From: JBHJOF01 sp050330055
GTDB taxonomy: Bacteria > Pseudomonadota > Alphaproteobacteria > Kiloniellales > JAKSDN01
DNA length: 14,175 bases
Reading direction: 5' to 3'
NCBI GenBank assembly: GCA_050330055.1
Contig: JBHJOF010000242.1
Location: 1-14,175, forward strand
Made by a program: the position numbers and the translations under genes. Below, one piece after another: positions 1 to 6,540 of the stretch. Under the pieces are notes generated by a model. It did not search any database. It had not been told where the DNA came from and saw nothing but the letters and a program-made list of their open reading frames with translations. How positions within the stretch are numbered: position 1 is the stretch's first letter; each line of letters starts with the position of its first letter.

Positions 1-596
1 TCCTTGCCGCGGAGGATGATATGGCTGTGCGGATGGCCGGTGTTGTAGTGATCGATGGCGACCCATTCGAGCCTAGTGCCCAAGTCCTCCTCCATCTGCG
101 TCATCAGGCGGCGCACGAACGGCCTCAGGTCGTCGTATTCAGCACCGTCCTCGGGCGCGACGATGAAGCGGAACTGGTGGCGGTCGCCCGTCGAGCGTTC
201 GATGAACGCCTTGCCGTCGGCGCGCTCCTGCTCGGCCGAATAGAGGTCGCCCGGGTGGCCATCGCGGGTCACGCCGTCGCGCTGGATGTAGCGCAAATGC
301 GCACGCGCGCCTTTGATGCTGTTGCCGGCGAGCTTCACGATGCGGGATTTGACGACGACACGGCGGCTACGGAACGCCGCATAGCGATCACGCGTGGCGA
401 GCATGCGGCCAATGCTGGCGCCGCGACCGATCTGGCTACCGTGGAACTTCGCTTTGCGTGCTGACGGTCCGATCCGCAGGCGCCCGCCGGCAAGCATCGT
501 CGCCTGCAGCACCCGGTGCAGATATTTGCGACCGCGTTTGCTGCCACGGGAACGGATCTTCCCGAGCTTCGGCTCGAAGTCGTCGTCCCGGGTCAT
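1..596 (-). CDS. rlxS: RlxS-type conjugative relaxase (VirD2-like, DUF3363 family), N-terminal 198 residues
   Basis: The relaxase would nick one strand at oriT, stay bound to the 5' end and guide it into the type IV secretion channel. The gene starts at ATG 596 behind AAGGGA and runs off the left edge, so the C-terminal part (DUF3363 in relatives) is not visible. Residues 1-25 are the basic opening typical of the family (MTRDDDFEPKLGKIRSRGSK). Residues 100-107 contain HLRYIQRD, whose Tyr103 is the likely catalytic tyrosine. Residues 182-192 form DHYNTGHPHSH, the metal-binding histidine motif (His188, 190, 192). No frameshift is seen in the visible part. It is the last gene of the minus-strand rdfS-traF-transglycosylase-120 aa-relaxase series, an order I associate with ICEMlSym-like elements. 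The family assignment is firm; the symbol rests on similarity to the Mesorhizobium gene as I remember it. Confidence 0.9.
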   Translation of the reverse strand, partial: MTRDDDFEPKLGKIRSRGSKRGRKYLHRVLQATMLAGGRLRIGPSARKAKFHGSQIGRGASIGRMLATRDRYAAFRSRRVVVKSRIVKLAGNSIKGARAHLRYIQRDGVTRDGHPGDLYSAEQERADGKAFIERSTGDRHQFRFIVAPEDGAEYDDLRPFVRRLMTQMEEDLGTRLEWVAIDHYNTGHPHSHIILRGK

Positions 597-958
597 GGCA
601 ATCCCTTGCAGACGGTCCAAGGTGTCCAACAACATGAGGAAGCAGCGCCCGCGTGCGGGCCGCAAGGCCTCTCTATCGTCATGCGGAGAATCAATGACTT
701 GCAAGAACGAGTCTCGAAGCCCGCGATCGCGGTCTCTCTAAATAACGATGTGCAGACAAGGACATAGTGGCTCATGCGAGACACCCCTTTAATCTTGCCC
801 TACCACGCGCCCAGGTCTGCTCAGCACCTCGTCTACGCCCATTTACGATCTATTGTCTGATTGCAGCTCAGAAGGACCGCAATGCGCCGGCCGGACTGGT
901 CGGCTGGAAGGGCCGGGAGAGGTGTCAGCGGACACCGCTCCCGAAGCGAGCGGCGGGG
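597..958. other. Non-coding region upstream of the relaxase; candidate oriT region
   Basis: I see no convincing gene here on either strand. Relaxase genes often have oriT close upstream, so this is the first place to look for it, but I cannot identify a nic site. The stretch holds a perfect 12-bp palindrome CCGCGATCGCGG (721-732) and an AT-richer patch around 735-865. Both could be binding sites or the promoter of the relaxase gene. Confidence 0.3.
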
Positions 959-1321
959 TCATCCATGGCCCGCCAGGAACACCTGCTCGGCGCTCTCGAA
1001 GCTGTCGAAATGGGACAGGCGGAGTAGCCAATGGACGTGCCGATCGCCATCGACGACGCAGTTCGCGACATAGTAGCGGGCACGGAAATATCCGAGGATT
1101 GCGACCTTCTCGAACGTCTCAGCCTCGTCGTCGAGGCTCTCCCAGGGGCCGAAATTCATCTCCGCAATGCGGCTGGCCCAGTGGAAATCGGCGCGCTCGG
1201 CCTCGATGAAGTGATCGACGACGGCATCGATTCCCTCGGCGCCGAACTGCTCTTTGACGCTCTCGACGAGCATCGGGAAACGGTCGAATGCGGCGTGTGG
1301 ATGGATGTGAAGCGTGGTCAT
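959..1321 (-). CDS. Conserved-looking 120-aa protein of unknown function in the transfer operon
   Basis: I do not recognise a named domain. The start at ATG 1321 is chosen because GGAGGT lies four bases upstream and because the longer open frame reads back through a structured non-coding leader. The protein opens MTTLHIHPHAAFDRFPMLVE, is acidic, and has a run of charged helices (about 15-50) followed by an alternating hydrophobic part, AILGYFRARYYVANCVVDGD, and the ending HWLLRLSHFDSFESAEQVFL. That looks like a small alpha/beta cytoplasmic protein. No signal peptide or membrane segment is seen. It lies between the lytic transglycosylase remnant and the relaxase on the same strand, where ICEs of this type carry a small hypothetical protein, so a role in transfer is inferred from position only. 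A hairpin touching its Shine-Dalgarno sequence suggests translational control. Confidence 0.8.
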   Translation of the reverse strand: MTTLHIHPHAAFDRFPMLVESVKEQFGAEGIDAVVDHFIEAERADFHWASRIAEMNFGPWESLDDEAETFEKVAILGYFRARYYVANCVVDGDRHVHWLLRLSHFDSFESAEQVFLAGHG

Positions 1322-1329
1322 GTGAACCT

Positions 1330-1367
1330 CCAGGGTTGCTGTCCTCCTCATCGAGGACAGGCCCTGG
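1330..1367 (-). promoter_or_regulatory. Hairpin overlapping the ribosome binding site of the 120-aa gene
   Basis: On the minus-strand transcript, CCAGGG (1367-1362) pairs with CCCTGG (1335-1330), and inside it CTGTCCTC (1360-1353) pairs with GAGGACAG (1346-1339) around a GATGAG loop. The last two G residues of the outer arm are the first two of the GGAGGT ribosome binding site for the start at 1321. The stem could therefore limit ribosome access. The pairing is seen directly; the effect is inferred. Confidence 0.55.
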
Positions 1368-1377
1368 AATCGGCCGG

Positions 1378-1501
1378 CGAAGCGCCGGTCAAGGACGCCG
1401 CAGGCGCCGCGGAGCGGGGCGTGGGGGAGCCGAAATGCGGAACGGAGCGCAAGCGGAGTGGAGCATTTTGGGGGGACCGCGCATCCTTGACGGGCGCTTC
1501 G
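1378..1501. repeat. Long inverted repeat in the leader of the 120-aa gene
   Basis: Arms 1378-1395 and 1484-1501 are reverse complements at 17 of 18 positions (CGAAGCGCC...TCAAGGA against TCCTTGA...GGCGCTTCG). A second stem nests inside: CCGAAATGC at 1430-1438 with GCATTTTGG at 1463-1471, one pair being G-T. Together they could form a branched structure of about 124 bases in the 5' leader. It is not homologous in sequence to the leaders at 6257 and 12528 but has the same general design. Confidence 0.6.
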
Positions 1502-1596
1502 TCCTGGCTGGTAGCATGGGGAAAACCGAGACGAGGCCCCTCTCTCCGGCATGGCTCTGATGGTGTCACTGCCTCCCATCGGCCGTTGTCCAGCAC

Positions 1597-2213
1597 ACTG
1601 CGCAACGGCACGAACAGGCCTCCCGATGGAGTCACATTCAGGAGTTCGGAAGGTTTATTCGCCACGGCCTGGACAGGGAAGAAGAGGCGCCGTCCAGATG
1701 CGGGAGCGCGCGTTGTCGGCGTGTCCAAGCGGCCCGGACGATGAGTCGGGCGGGAGGTACGTGTCTCGCGCGGAAGGGGTTGCCCGTTGTACCGGTGCTC
1801 GGCGTAGCAGACCGGTCCGCCGTTATAGGCTACAAAGAGAGCGGGGAATCCGAAGCGATCGTACATGGCACAGGGTTACGCCGTTCCCGCGAAGATGCTG
1901 TCGCGGGCATCGTGGAGATCATCGCCAAGACCGTGCTCGACGTGCATTTCCTCATAGGTCTCGGGCATCACTTGCATGAGCTCCATAGCTCCCGCGCACG
2001 AGGTGATCGGGCGGTCGGGAAAGGTGCCCCGCCCGCCGCTTTCCGCCTGCATGACGGCGCAGACCCGGGCCTTGGGGAAATCGAACCGCGCGGCGGCATC
2101 GGAGATGAAGGGCTGCCGGCGATCGATCCGGCGTTCGACGGCGGCGAATGGTTCGGCAAGGCCGGGCCGGGCGGTGGGCGCAAGAGCGAGCGCTCCGACA
2201 ACAGGAGGATCAC
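1597..2213 (-). pseudogene. Lytic transglycosylase of the transfer operon, broken by several lesions
   Basis: The intact gene would make a periplasmic SLT-type transglycosylase that opens peptidoglycan for the conjugation channel. Recognisable parts are the motif AVMQAES with the likely catalytic Glu (near 2060), GAMELMQVMPETYEEM (GLMQ in the family, here ELMQ), and, after the break, MYDRFGFPALFVAYN. An in-frame TAA at 1878-1876 stands where the family has a Tyr (IFAGTA-Y-L...), and the frame is open on both sides. The following AYNAGPG-like motif is altered to AYNGGPV. The expected start, GTG 2213 overlapping the traF stop, gives MILLLS and then leaves the frame of the body, so a frameshift in the signal peptide is likely. 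Near 1690-1760 sensible sequence (ADNARSRIWTAPL) is in the +1 frame. The 3' limit is approximate, because no proper stop follows SGGLFVPL. Confidence 0.8.
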
Positions 2214-2773
2214 CTGGTCCGTAGCGGCACGAGCCCTCCGATGACCGCGGCACGCTGGAGCGGACCAAAATAGCGCCCGTCGAAGGAGCCTGGCACATCC
2301 TCCATCACCAGAAAGAGCTCGTCGTCGGTGAGCACGCGACAGCCGCTCCAGCGCGGCAGCAGACGGCCGAGGCGATCGTGCGCAAGTCGCTGGGCGACGA
2401 CCTGACCATTGACGGAAATCGCATGGTCCACGGCGCAGACGACGTCGCCGCCGAGCGCCACGACCCGCTTCACCAGTGGCACGCCGGCAGGCAGATAGCC
2501 ACGTTCGGCGGCGAGACGGCGGGCGTCCGGCGGCAGCTCGGCGAGCACCAGCTCGCCGCGCGATGGCACGGTGTGGCTCACCCAGTAGAGGCCGAGAGGC
2601 GCGCTGGCGCTGGCGTTCCAGACAAGCCGCGGCGCCGGATCGGCGAGCGCGGCGACGCTGAGCGCCGCGAGCCCGAGGGCTGCGAGGGCGAGTGTGGCCC
2701 GAGGACGGTTATGCCCGTGCCGGTGCCGCGCCGGCTGGAGAACACCGATCAGGAGGGGCCGCTCCTCACGCAT
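2210..2773 (-). CDS. traF: S26-family signal peptidase, TraF-type pilin maturation protease
   Basis: TraF peptidases process the conjugative pilin at the inner membrane. The 187-aa product has a single N-terminal membrane segment (about 27-44, LALAALGLAALSVAAL), then WNASASAPLGLYW with the likely catalytic Ser57, then PLVKRVVALGGD with the general-base Lys102, and a late FDGRYFGP motif. This is the complete S26 Ser/Lys arrangement at normal family length. The ATG at 2773 overlaps the stop of the upstream rdfS-like gene by 8 bp (ATGCGTGA), indicating translational coupling; a true start a little up- or downstream cannot be excluded. The stop at 2212-2210 overlaps the expected start of the transglycosylase remnant. 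The gene appears intact. Confidence 0.92.
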   Translation of the reverse strand: MREERPLLIGVLQPARHRHGHNRPRATLALAALGLAALSVAALADPAPRLVWNASASAPLGLYWVSHTVPSRGELVLAELPPDARRLAAERGYLPAGVPLVKRVVALGGDVVCAVDHAISVNGQVVAQRLAHDRLGRLLPRWSGCRVLTDDELFLVMEDVPGSFDGRYFGPLQRAAVIGGLVPLRTR

Positions 2774-2996
2774 CGGCGGTGAATCGCCGGGCGCGCGAGG
2801 CCGACCATTCGTCTAGGTCGTTGATGTGGTAGCGGACGTAGCGGCCATGCTTGCGGTACTTTGGCCCGCTACCAACCACGCGCATCTTCTCGAGCGTCCG
2901 AGCCGACAGGCCGACGTAGTGAGCGGCCTGCGTAGTGTTGAGGAACGGACTGCCCTTCCTGGCCTGCGCAGCGCGCTCGTTCTCGTCGTCGGTCAC
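2766..2996 (-). CDS. rdfS: Small HTH protein of the AlpA/RdfS type, probable recombination directionality factor
   Basis: The 76-aa product has the MerR/AlpA-like winged HTH used by excisionases: PFLNTTQAAHYVGLSARTLE, then MRVVGSGPKYRKHGRYVRYH (wing) and DLDEWSASRARR. GTG 2996 is taken as start because AGGAG lies seven bases upstream; the open frame continues to 3029 only through a TTG without a binding site. In ICEMlSym(R7A) the excisionase RdfS is encoded upstream of traF and is activated by FseA. Here the gene likewise precedes and overlaps traF, and a DUF6499/DUF2285 FseA-like gene lies directly upstream. By that analogy it would bend attachment-site DNA to favour excision and may also start the transfer operon. 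The HTH call is secure; the excisionase role is inferred from context. Confidence 0.8.
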   Translation of the reverse strand: MTDDENERAAQARKGSPFLNTTQAAHYVGLSARTLEKMRVVGSGPKYRKHGRYVRYHINDLDEWSASRARRFTADA

Positions 2997-3027
2997 GGGC
3001 TCACTCCTATATCCGCATAGCCGATAC

Positions 3028-3055
3028 AAAGGAGTTCAATATGAGCGAAAGGAGT
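3028..3055 (-). promoter_or_regulatory. Two AAAGGAGT boxes 20 bp apart upstream of rdfS, candidate FseA binding site
   Basis: AAAGGAGT occurs at 3028-3035 and again at 3048-3055, same orientation, start to start 20 bp, about two helix turns, 32-60 bases upstream of the rdfS start. On the minus strand they read ACTCCTTT, with a poor TTGAAC -35-like element between them. Spacing on one face of the helix next to a weak promoter is the usual layout for an activator. That FseA is the activator is inferred from ICEMlSym. Confidence 0.45.
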
Positions 3056-3120
3056 GGATTCCGGGAGCATCGCGGTGCGCAATCCTGCTGCGCGATACCC
3101 CCGGGCGGCATTGGAACAAG

Positions 3121-3943
3121 TCACTTCAAGAGGTTGCGGTAGCCCCCTTCCATGAGCTCGCGACCGCGCCGGATGGCCCGCGCGACCCGGTTCTTGATCG
3201 TCTGATCTGGGGCACGCCACTCGCGATCTATGCGCTCCTGGCCGTAGATGAGGGCAGCGATCTGGCGTTGGGAGGCGCCCGCAAGCCAGCCGTCGAGGGC
3301 GACGAGCGCATTACGATGCCAGAGGGTCTGGGTCGACCAGTGGCGGCCGTCGCCGCTTTGGCCGGTTGCGCGGTATATGTCCATGGCGCGCTTTGCGAGG
3401 CGGAGCTTCGGCTCGACGCGCGGGATCTCGTCGAGCAAGAGGTTCATGGCCGCCGGCTCTACGGTAATGTCGACACCGAGGCACAGAAGCTGCGCCGAGC
3501 GTAGGCCATCTCGCAGGAGAAGGTGCTGCTCGCCGTCCGCGGCCTGCAGCAGCATCTTTCGGCCTTGCATGTCGGCGAGCGAGACGGCGCTGTTCACGCC
3601 ATCGATCCGGTCATGAAAGACTGTGGCCGTGACGACCCGGGTATAGGTGTCACGGTGCCAAAAGAGATCAGCTTCGAGTGCGGTCTGCGCGGGATCAGCG
3701 AAACATGCAGAGGCCCCAGGACTCGGCGCACCTGAAGCGGCGCCGAACCCGGAGGAGCGTCGTCTCCCTCATCAAGCGGATCGGTCGTGGCCGGCCTGCC
3801 GCCGACAGGCGCCAGGCCCGTCGATAGGCTCCATTACGCCGCAGATACTCCCACGCGAGCCGGGAGCGCGTCAGTAGGCGTACGAAGTCATAGTCGTCGA
3901 GGCGAAGTGGCCATCGACCAAGGGGCTCGTGCGCAGTCGGCAT
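3121..3943 (-). CDS. fseA: FseA-like activator: DUF6499 and DUF2285 frames joined by a +1 ribosomal frameshift
   Basis: FseA of ICEMlSym(R7A) is the master activator of excision and transfer, made only when ribosomes shift +1 between a DUF6499 and a DUF2285 reading frame. Here the first frame starts at ATG 3943 (AAGGAGG six bases upstream) and encodes 82 aa: RLDDYDFVRLLTRSRLAWEY, LRRNGAYRRAWRLSA, ending ESWGLCMFR at TGA 3697-3695. The second frame continues from 3699 to 3121 and includes the DUF2285 HTH-like domain (LALVDGWLAGASQRQIAALI-like part; IKNRVARAIRRGRELMEGGY at the end). Shifting from TTT to TTC at 3703-3700 gives ...LCMF-ADPAQTALEADLFWHR, a smooth join, for a 273-aa product. The second frame has only GTG 3597 without a binding site, and conserved-looking sequence precedes it, so separate translation is unlikely. 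A simple inactivating indel is the alternative. Confidence 0.75.
3700..3703 (-). other. Candidate +1 programmed frameshift site (UUU C)
   Basis: On the transcript the zero frame reads AUG UUU CGC UGA. The phenylalanine tRNA (anticodon GAA) pairs better with UUC, so slipping one base forward from UUU to UUC is favourable, and the next +1 codons GCU GAU CCC continue into the DUF2285 frame. The UGA two codons later ends unshifted products. A +1 direction at this junction is what is known for FseA. Confidence 0.6.
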
Positions 3944-4005
3944 TGCAGCCTCCTTCCTGCCGGACGCCAATCCGCGTCCTGACCATCACTCTTCTTCTGC
4001 GAGAG

Positions 4006-4035
4006 TTTCTACCAATCTAATCTATGAATAGTTAA
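4006..4035 (-). promoter_or_regulatory. Possible promoter of the fseA-like gene
   Basis: On the minus strand TTAACT (4035-4030) and TAGAAA (4011-4006) are 18 bases apart in an AT-rich island inside otherwise GC-rich DNA, about 65 bases before the ATG at 3943. TGAATAGT occurs twice (4025-4032 and 4040-4047), 15 bp apart, at the upstream edge. The match to consensus is modest. The rest of 3971-4288 shows no gene. Confidence 0.3.
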
Positions 4036-4186
4036 CGGCTGAATAGTCACGCGCTGCGGTCAATCTCGCGGTCTCATGAATGACGATCCGCGGGCGGGTG
4101 ACGCGCTCAAGCCACAGTCGAGCCGGACGAAGTCGGCATGCCAGCCGTGGCACATTCGGCCACGAGGTTGGGCGCCGCAGTTGAGC

Positions 4187-4212
4187 GCCGGCCGTCTATG
4201 CGACAGGCCGGC
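4187..4212. terminator. Hairpin downstream of ardC
   Basis: GCCGGCC (4187-4193) and GGCCGGC (4206-4212), extended inward by GTC/GAC, form a GC-rich stem about 75 bases after the ardC stop. No T-run follows on the minus strand, so intrinsic termination is uncertain. Confidence 0.3.
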
Positions 4213-4288
4213 GACCTGACTGTGCGGAGCCGGAACTCCGCTTAGGCGCGAGCGGGTCGCATTGATCGGCAATTCACCGCCGCGCTGT

Positions 4289-5281
4289 TCACCTGCAGCT
4301 ATCCTGCGCAGCGTCCACCTCATGCCCTATCGGTTGCAGTCCATGCAGGTAGTCGACGGCCTTTTGGGCGTGAGCCGCGGCCTGAAAAACGGTGCGTTTG
4401 TCGTCCTTCAGAGCCTTGAGCCAGGAGGCCAAATAGGCGGCGTGGTCCTCGCGGACCTCAGGCGTGATGCCGAGGTCGGCACAGAGAAAGGCGGCCCCGA
4501 TCTCGGCGACCAGCTCCTCGCGGGCGTAGCCCTCGTCGCCCCATCGCTTGCGCCCGAAATTGCGGTCGAGCCTCGACGGATGGCGCGTCCAGTGGGTGAG
4601 CTCGTGCGCGAGTGTCGCCGCGTAGCTCTCCGTATCGCGGAAGGTCTGCGCCGGCGGCATCTGGATGTAATCGGGCTCGACCGCGTAGTAGGCCCGGTCG
4701 CCGCCGTGGCGGATGTCGGCACGGGTGCTGGCGAAGAAGGTGTCGGCCCGGTCAATGCGCTCAACCGGGCGCGCCGGTGCCTCGGCGCGGACATAGTAGT
4801 GGGCGGGCAGGCCCTCGATCTGCTCGCAGTTGAAGACCGTGTAGCCCTTGAGATAGGGGATCGCGCGCTCGCTCTCCTCGCCGTCCTCGTCGGTCTCGGT
4901 CGTCGTGAAAGTGCTGGCGTAGACGACGAGCGCGCCCGTTTCGCCCTTGCGGACAAAGCCGCCGAGCTCCTTGGCCTGTCGGAAGGTCATCCAGATCGGG
5001 CAGGCATAGCCCTCGGCCACCGCTGCCATCCACAGCATCACCACGTTGATGCCGCGATAGGGCGTGCCATTGTGCCGCAGGGGCCGGGAGATTCGCCCGG
5101 CAAGCTGCTCGGCGTTCCAGGGCTTCACCCAGGGCCGCACGCCCTGCTCCAGATCGGCGATGATCTTGTCGGTGACGCGGGCATAGACATCCGTCCGGCC
5201 CTTGGCTCCGACCGCCGCCGCGTGCCGATTCTCGCTGCCGGCGCGTAGCCGCGTCTCGATCGCTTGCGCATGCATCGTCAT
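4289..5281 (-). CDS. ardC: ArdC-family anti-restriction protein (ssDNA-binding domain plus zincin-like metallopeptidase domain)
   Basis: ArdC proteins protect incoming single-stranded DNA during conjugation. The 330-aa product has the N-terminal ssDNA-binding domain (about 29-160), starting with DVYARVTDKIIADLEQG and the WVKPW motif at 51-55. The C-terminal metallopeptidase-like domain (about 180-315) carries HELTH at 226-230 and REELVAEIGAAF (254-265) with the third metal-ligand Glu. Length and both domains are as expected for the family, and no lesion is seen. ATG 5281 is preceded by AAAGGAG eight bases upstream; ATG 5275 two codons later is an alternative. The gene lies upstream of the fseA-like gene and downstream of DUF736 on the same strand. 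Early expression in the recipient would fit, but no lead promoter was identified. Confidence 0.93.
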   Translation of the reverse strand: MTMHAQAIETRLRAGSENRHAAAVGAKGRTDVYARVTDKIIADLEQGVRPWVKPWNAEQLAGRISRPLRHNGTPYRGINVVMLWMAAVAEGYACPIWMTFRQAKELGGFVRKGETGALVVYASTFTTTETDEDGEESERAIPYLKGYTVFNCEQIEGLPAHYYVRAEAPARPVERIDRADTFFASTRADIRHGGDRAYYAVEPDYIQMPPAQTFRDTESYAATLAHELTHWTRHPSRLDRNFGRKRWGDEGYAREELVAEIGAAFLCADLGITPEVREDHAAYLASWLKALKDDKRTVFQAAAHAQKAVDYLHGLQPIGHEVDAAQDSCR

Positions 5282-5295
5282 GGATCGCGCTCCTT

Positions 5296-5345
5296 TCGCG
5301 ACGGGCCGGCGAAAGCCTCTCTCTCGCTTCGGGAACCCGTCGCGA
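5296..5345 (-). promoter_or_regulatory. Hairpin immediately upstream of the ardC ribosome binding site
   Basis: TCGCGACGGG (5296-5305) and CCCGTCGCGA (5336-5345) are perfect 10-bp arms, with a further CGAA-AGC/GCTTCG stem inside. In the transcript the 3' arm ends at the first A of the AAAGGAG binding site. The position parallels the RBS-adjacent hairpins of the 120-aa, DUF736 and DUF2493 genes. Confidence 0.5.
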
Positions 5346-5509
5346 CGCGACGCGCGACCCTCTCGCTCTTCACGGAGCGGCGACGGAAACCGGTGGCTGG
5401 TGCATGTGGAAACGGAGCCGGCGGACTCCCAGGCGACGCGCGAGCGACGCCGTTCGCGCCAGCGATCGTGACCCGCAGGGCCGAGACCCGGAGGGGGCTC
5501 GGCGAGCTT

Positions 5510-5549
5510 AGGCTCCCGGCGGCGGCCGGAAGGGCGCCGCCGGGAGCCT
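5510..5549. repeat. 15-bp-stem hairpin between DUF736 and ardC
   Basis: AGGCTCCCGGCGGCG (5510-5524) and its exact reverse complement (5535-5549) enclose a 10-base loop. It is a strong stem without a T-run; it may be a terminator, a transcript-processing site or a protein-binding palindrome in the long ardC leader. Confidence 0.5.
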
Positions 5550-5895
5550 TAGCGATTAGTGCGCGGTGCCCGCGCGAGCGGGCAGGCGCCCATGCCATCC
5601 ATCGATGACAAGCGCGCGATCATCGCGTGCGCAGCGAGAAGACGTTGGTGGCCTACGGCATCGCCGTCGCGGACCAGACGACACCTCGAAAACGGCCCAC
5701 CATGAGCTGCTGTCGGAGAAGCATGGCCTACGATGTGTTCGGGGCATGCGGCCGGAGGAAATCACATCCACTCGCTACGGCTGCGACACGAAAGAGCAGG
5801 CCAAAGACAGCGGCCGTGAGCATTGTGGGGTGCGACATCGACCCGACACGAGGACGGCCGCGCCCCTGTCCGGTGCTGTCGTGCGACCAGCGCGA
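5550..5895. other. Stretch without a convincing gene
   Basis: Several open frames exist on the plus strand (for example from 5627), but none gives a recognisable protein, a good ribosome binding site, or codon use that stands out from the alternatives. It may hold promoter sequence for ardC or worn-down coding sequence. Confidence 0.4.
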
Positions 5896-5925
5896 AGGGC
5901 GCCCCGCCTTCCGGCGGGGCGCCCT
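5896..5925. terminator. Strong hairpin after the DUF736 gene
   Basis: AGGGCGCCCCGCC (5896-5908) and GGCGGGGCGCCCT (5913-5925) are perfect 13-bp arms around a four-base loop, starting 23 bases after the DUF736 stop. The minus strand continues with TTCGC, so the T-tract is weak, but the place and stability fit a transcription end. Confidence 0.6.
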
Positions 5926-5947
5926 GGACACGGAGCGGCGGTGAGGC

Positions 5948-6256
5948 TTACCGGCTCCAGATCAGGCTGTAGACGCTCGGATCGCCCTCGGTCTGCACCA
6001 GGTTGGCGTAGATCGCGGCGGGGAAGCTCGGGTCGTCGAGCTTGACCGAGACGTACTCCCGCTGATCGCCGTTCTTGGCGGTGCGCTTCCAGCCGGCGCC
6101 GAGCTCCACGGTCCCGGAGAAGACCCGGTAGTCGGGCGCGGCCTCGGAGGCCTTGTGCTCGTCGGGGACGATGTTGGCTTTGACGCTGAGCGCCAGGGTG
6201 CGGATGGTGCCGGTGAAGCCGCTCGCGGACTTGGTGAAGGTGCCGATGTTCGCCAT
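5948..6256 (-). CDS. DUF736 family protein
   Basis: The 102-aa protein matches the DUF736 family over its whole length: MANIGTFTKSASGFTGTIRT at the start, DYRVFSGTVELGAGWKRTAK in the middle and the ending VYSLIWSR. DUF736 genes are common companions of ArdC, DUF2493 and Toprim genes in alphaproteobacterial ICEs; their biochemical role is not established, and the small beta-rich sequence could suit nucleic-acid binding (inference). The longer open frame to 6490 is rejected because it reads through a structured leader; ATG 6256 has AGAGGAGA seven bases upstream. The gene is intact. Its leader is homologous to that of the DUF2493 gene at 12527, suggesting shared regulation. Confidence 0.93.
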   Translation of the reverse strand: MANIGTFTKSASGFTGTIRTLALSVKANIVPDEHKASEAAPDYRVFSGTVELGAGWKRTAKNGDQREYVSVKLDDPSFPAAIYANLVQTEGDPSVYSLIWSR

Positions 6257-6490
6257 GGTCAGTCTCCTCTGGTCTCTCGGCCGCGCCCATCGCGGCCTTG
6301 ATGGCGATCGAAGACCGAAGGGGGAGCGGGCCGCACCCGGAGGGCCGCAGCAAAGCGGAGGACGGCGCGGTCCCGACTTTTTTGGCTCGCGAGGAAGGCC
6401 GCAGGCCGGGGAAAAAAGTCGGGCCGCGCCGTTGCGGCAACGCGTGAGGGCGGCGCAGCTGCCAGGCCCCGGAGGTAGATCGCCGAGCAA
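6257..6490 (-). promoter_or_regulatory. Structured leader of the DUF736 gene (copy A of a repeated element)
   Basis: Next to the ribosome binding site, GGCCGCGCCCATCGCGGCC (6279-6297) forms a 7-bp hairpin identical to that at 12550-12568. Further upstream GGCGCGG (6364-6370) and CCCGAC plus six T (6372-6383) pair with six A plus GTCGGG (6412-6423) and CCGCGCC (6424-6430), leaving T6371 bulged, with a GGCC/GGCC stem inside (6397-6407). The motif CCGGAGGTAGATCGCC occurs near 6470-6485 and again near 12755-12770. The region can be aligned with 12528-12790 throughout. Confidence 0.65.
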
Positions 6491-6540
6491 TCAAGGCCCG
6501 TGTGGGCCTGCGGGCGAGCGGAAACCCCAGAGGAGACGCA

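Noticed and set aside
1876..1878. Programmed readthrough of the TAA in the transglycosylase
   Set aside because: Other lesions are present in the same gene and the catalytic-domain motif after the stop is altered, so decay explains it better.
2766..3943. Deletion of repA/parA-type genes between the HTH gene and traF
   Set aside because: Some related elements carry such genes there, but the rdfS-traF overlap is compact and the ICEMlSym order also has rdfS next to traF, so no deletion needs to be assumed.
4262..5248. Long plus-strand open frame (328 codons) opposite ardC
   Set aside because: It mirrors ardC, which has full-length family motifs; the antisense frame is open because of high GC content.
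6364..6430. Ordinary intrinsic terminator
   Set aside because: The T6 run lies in the 5' arm of the stem and pairs with A6 on the other side, so the U-tract does not follow the hairpin on either strand.
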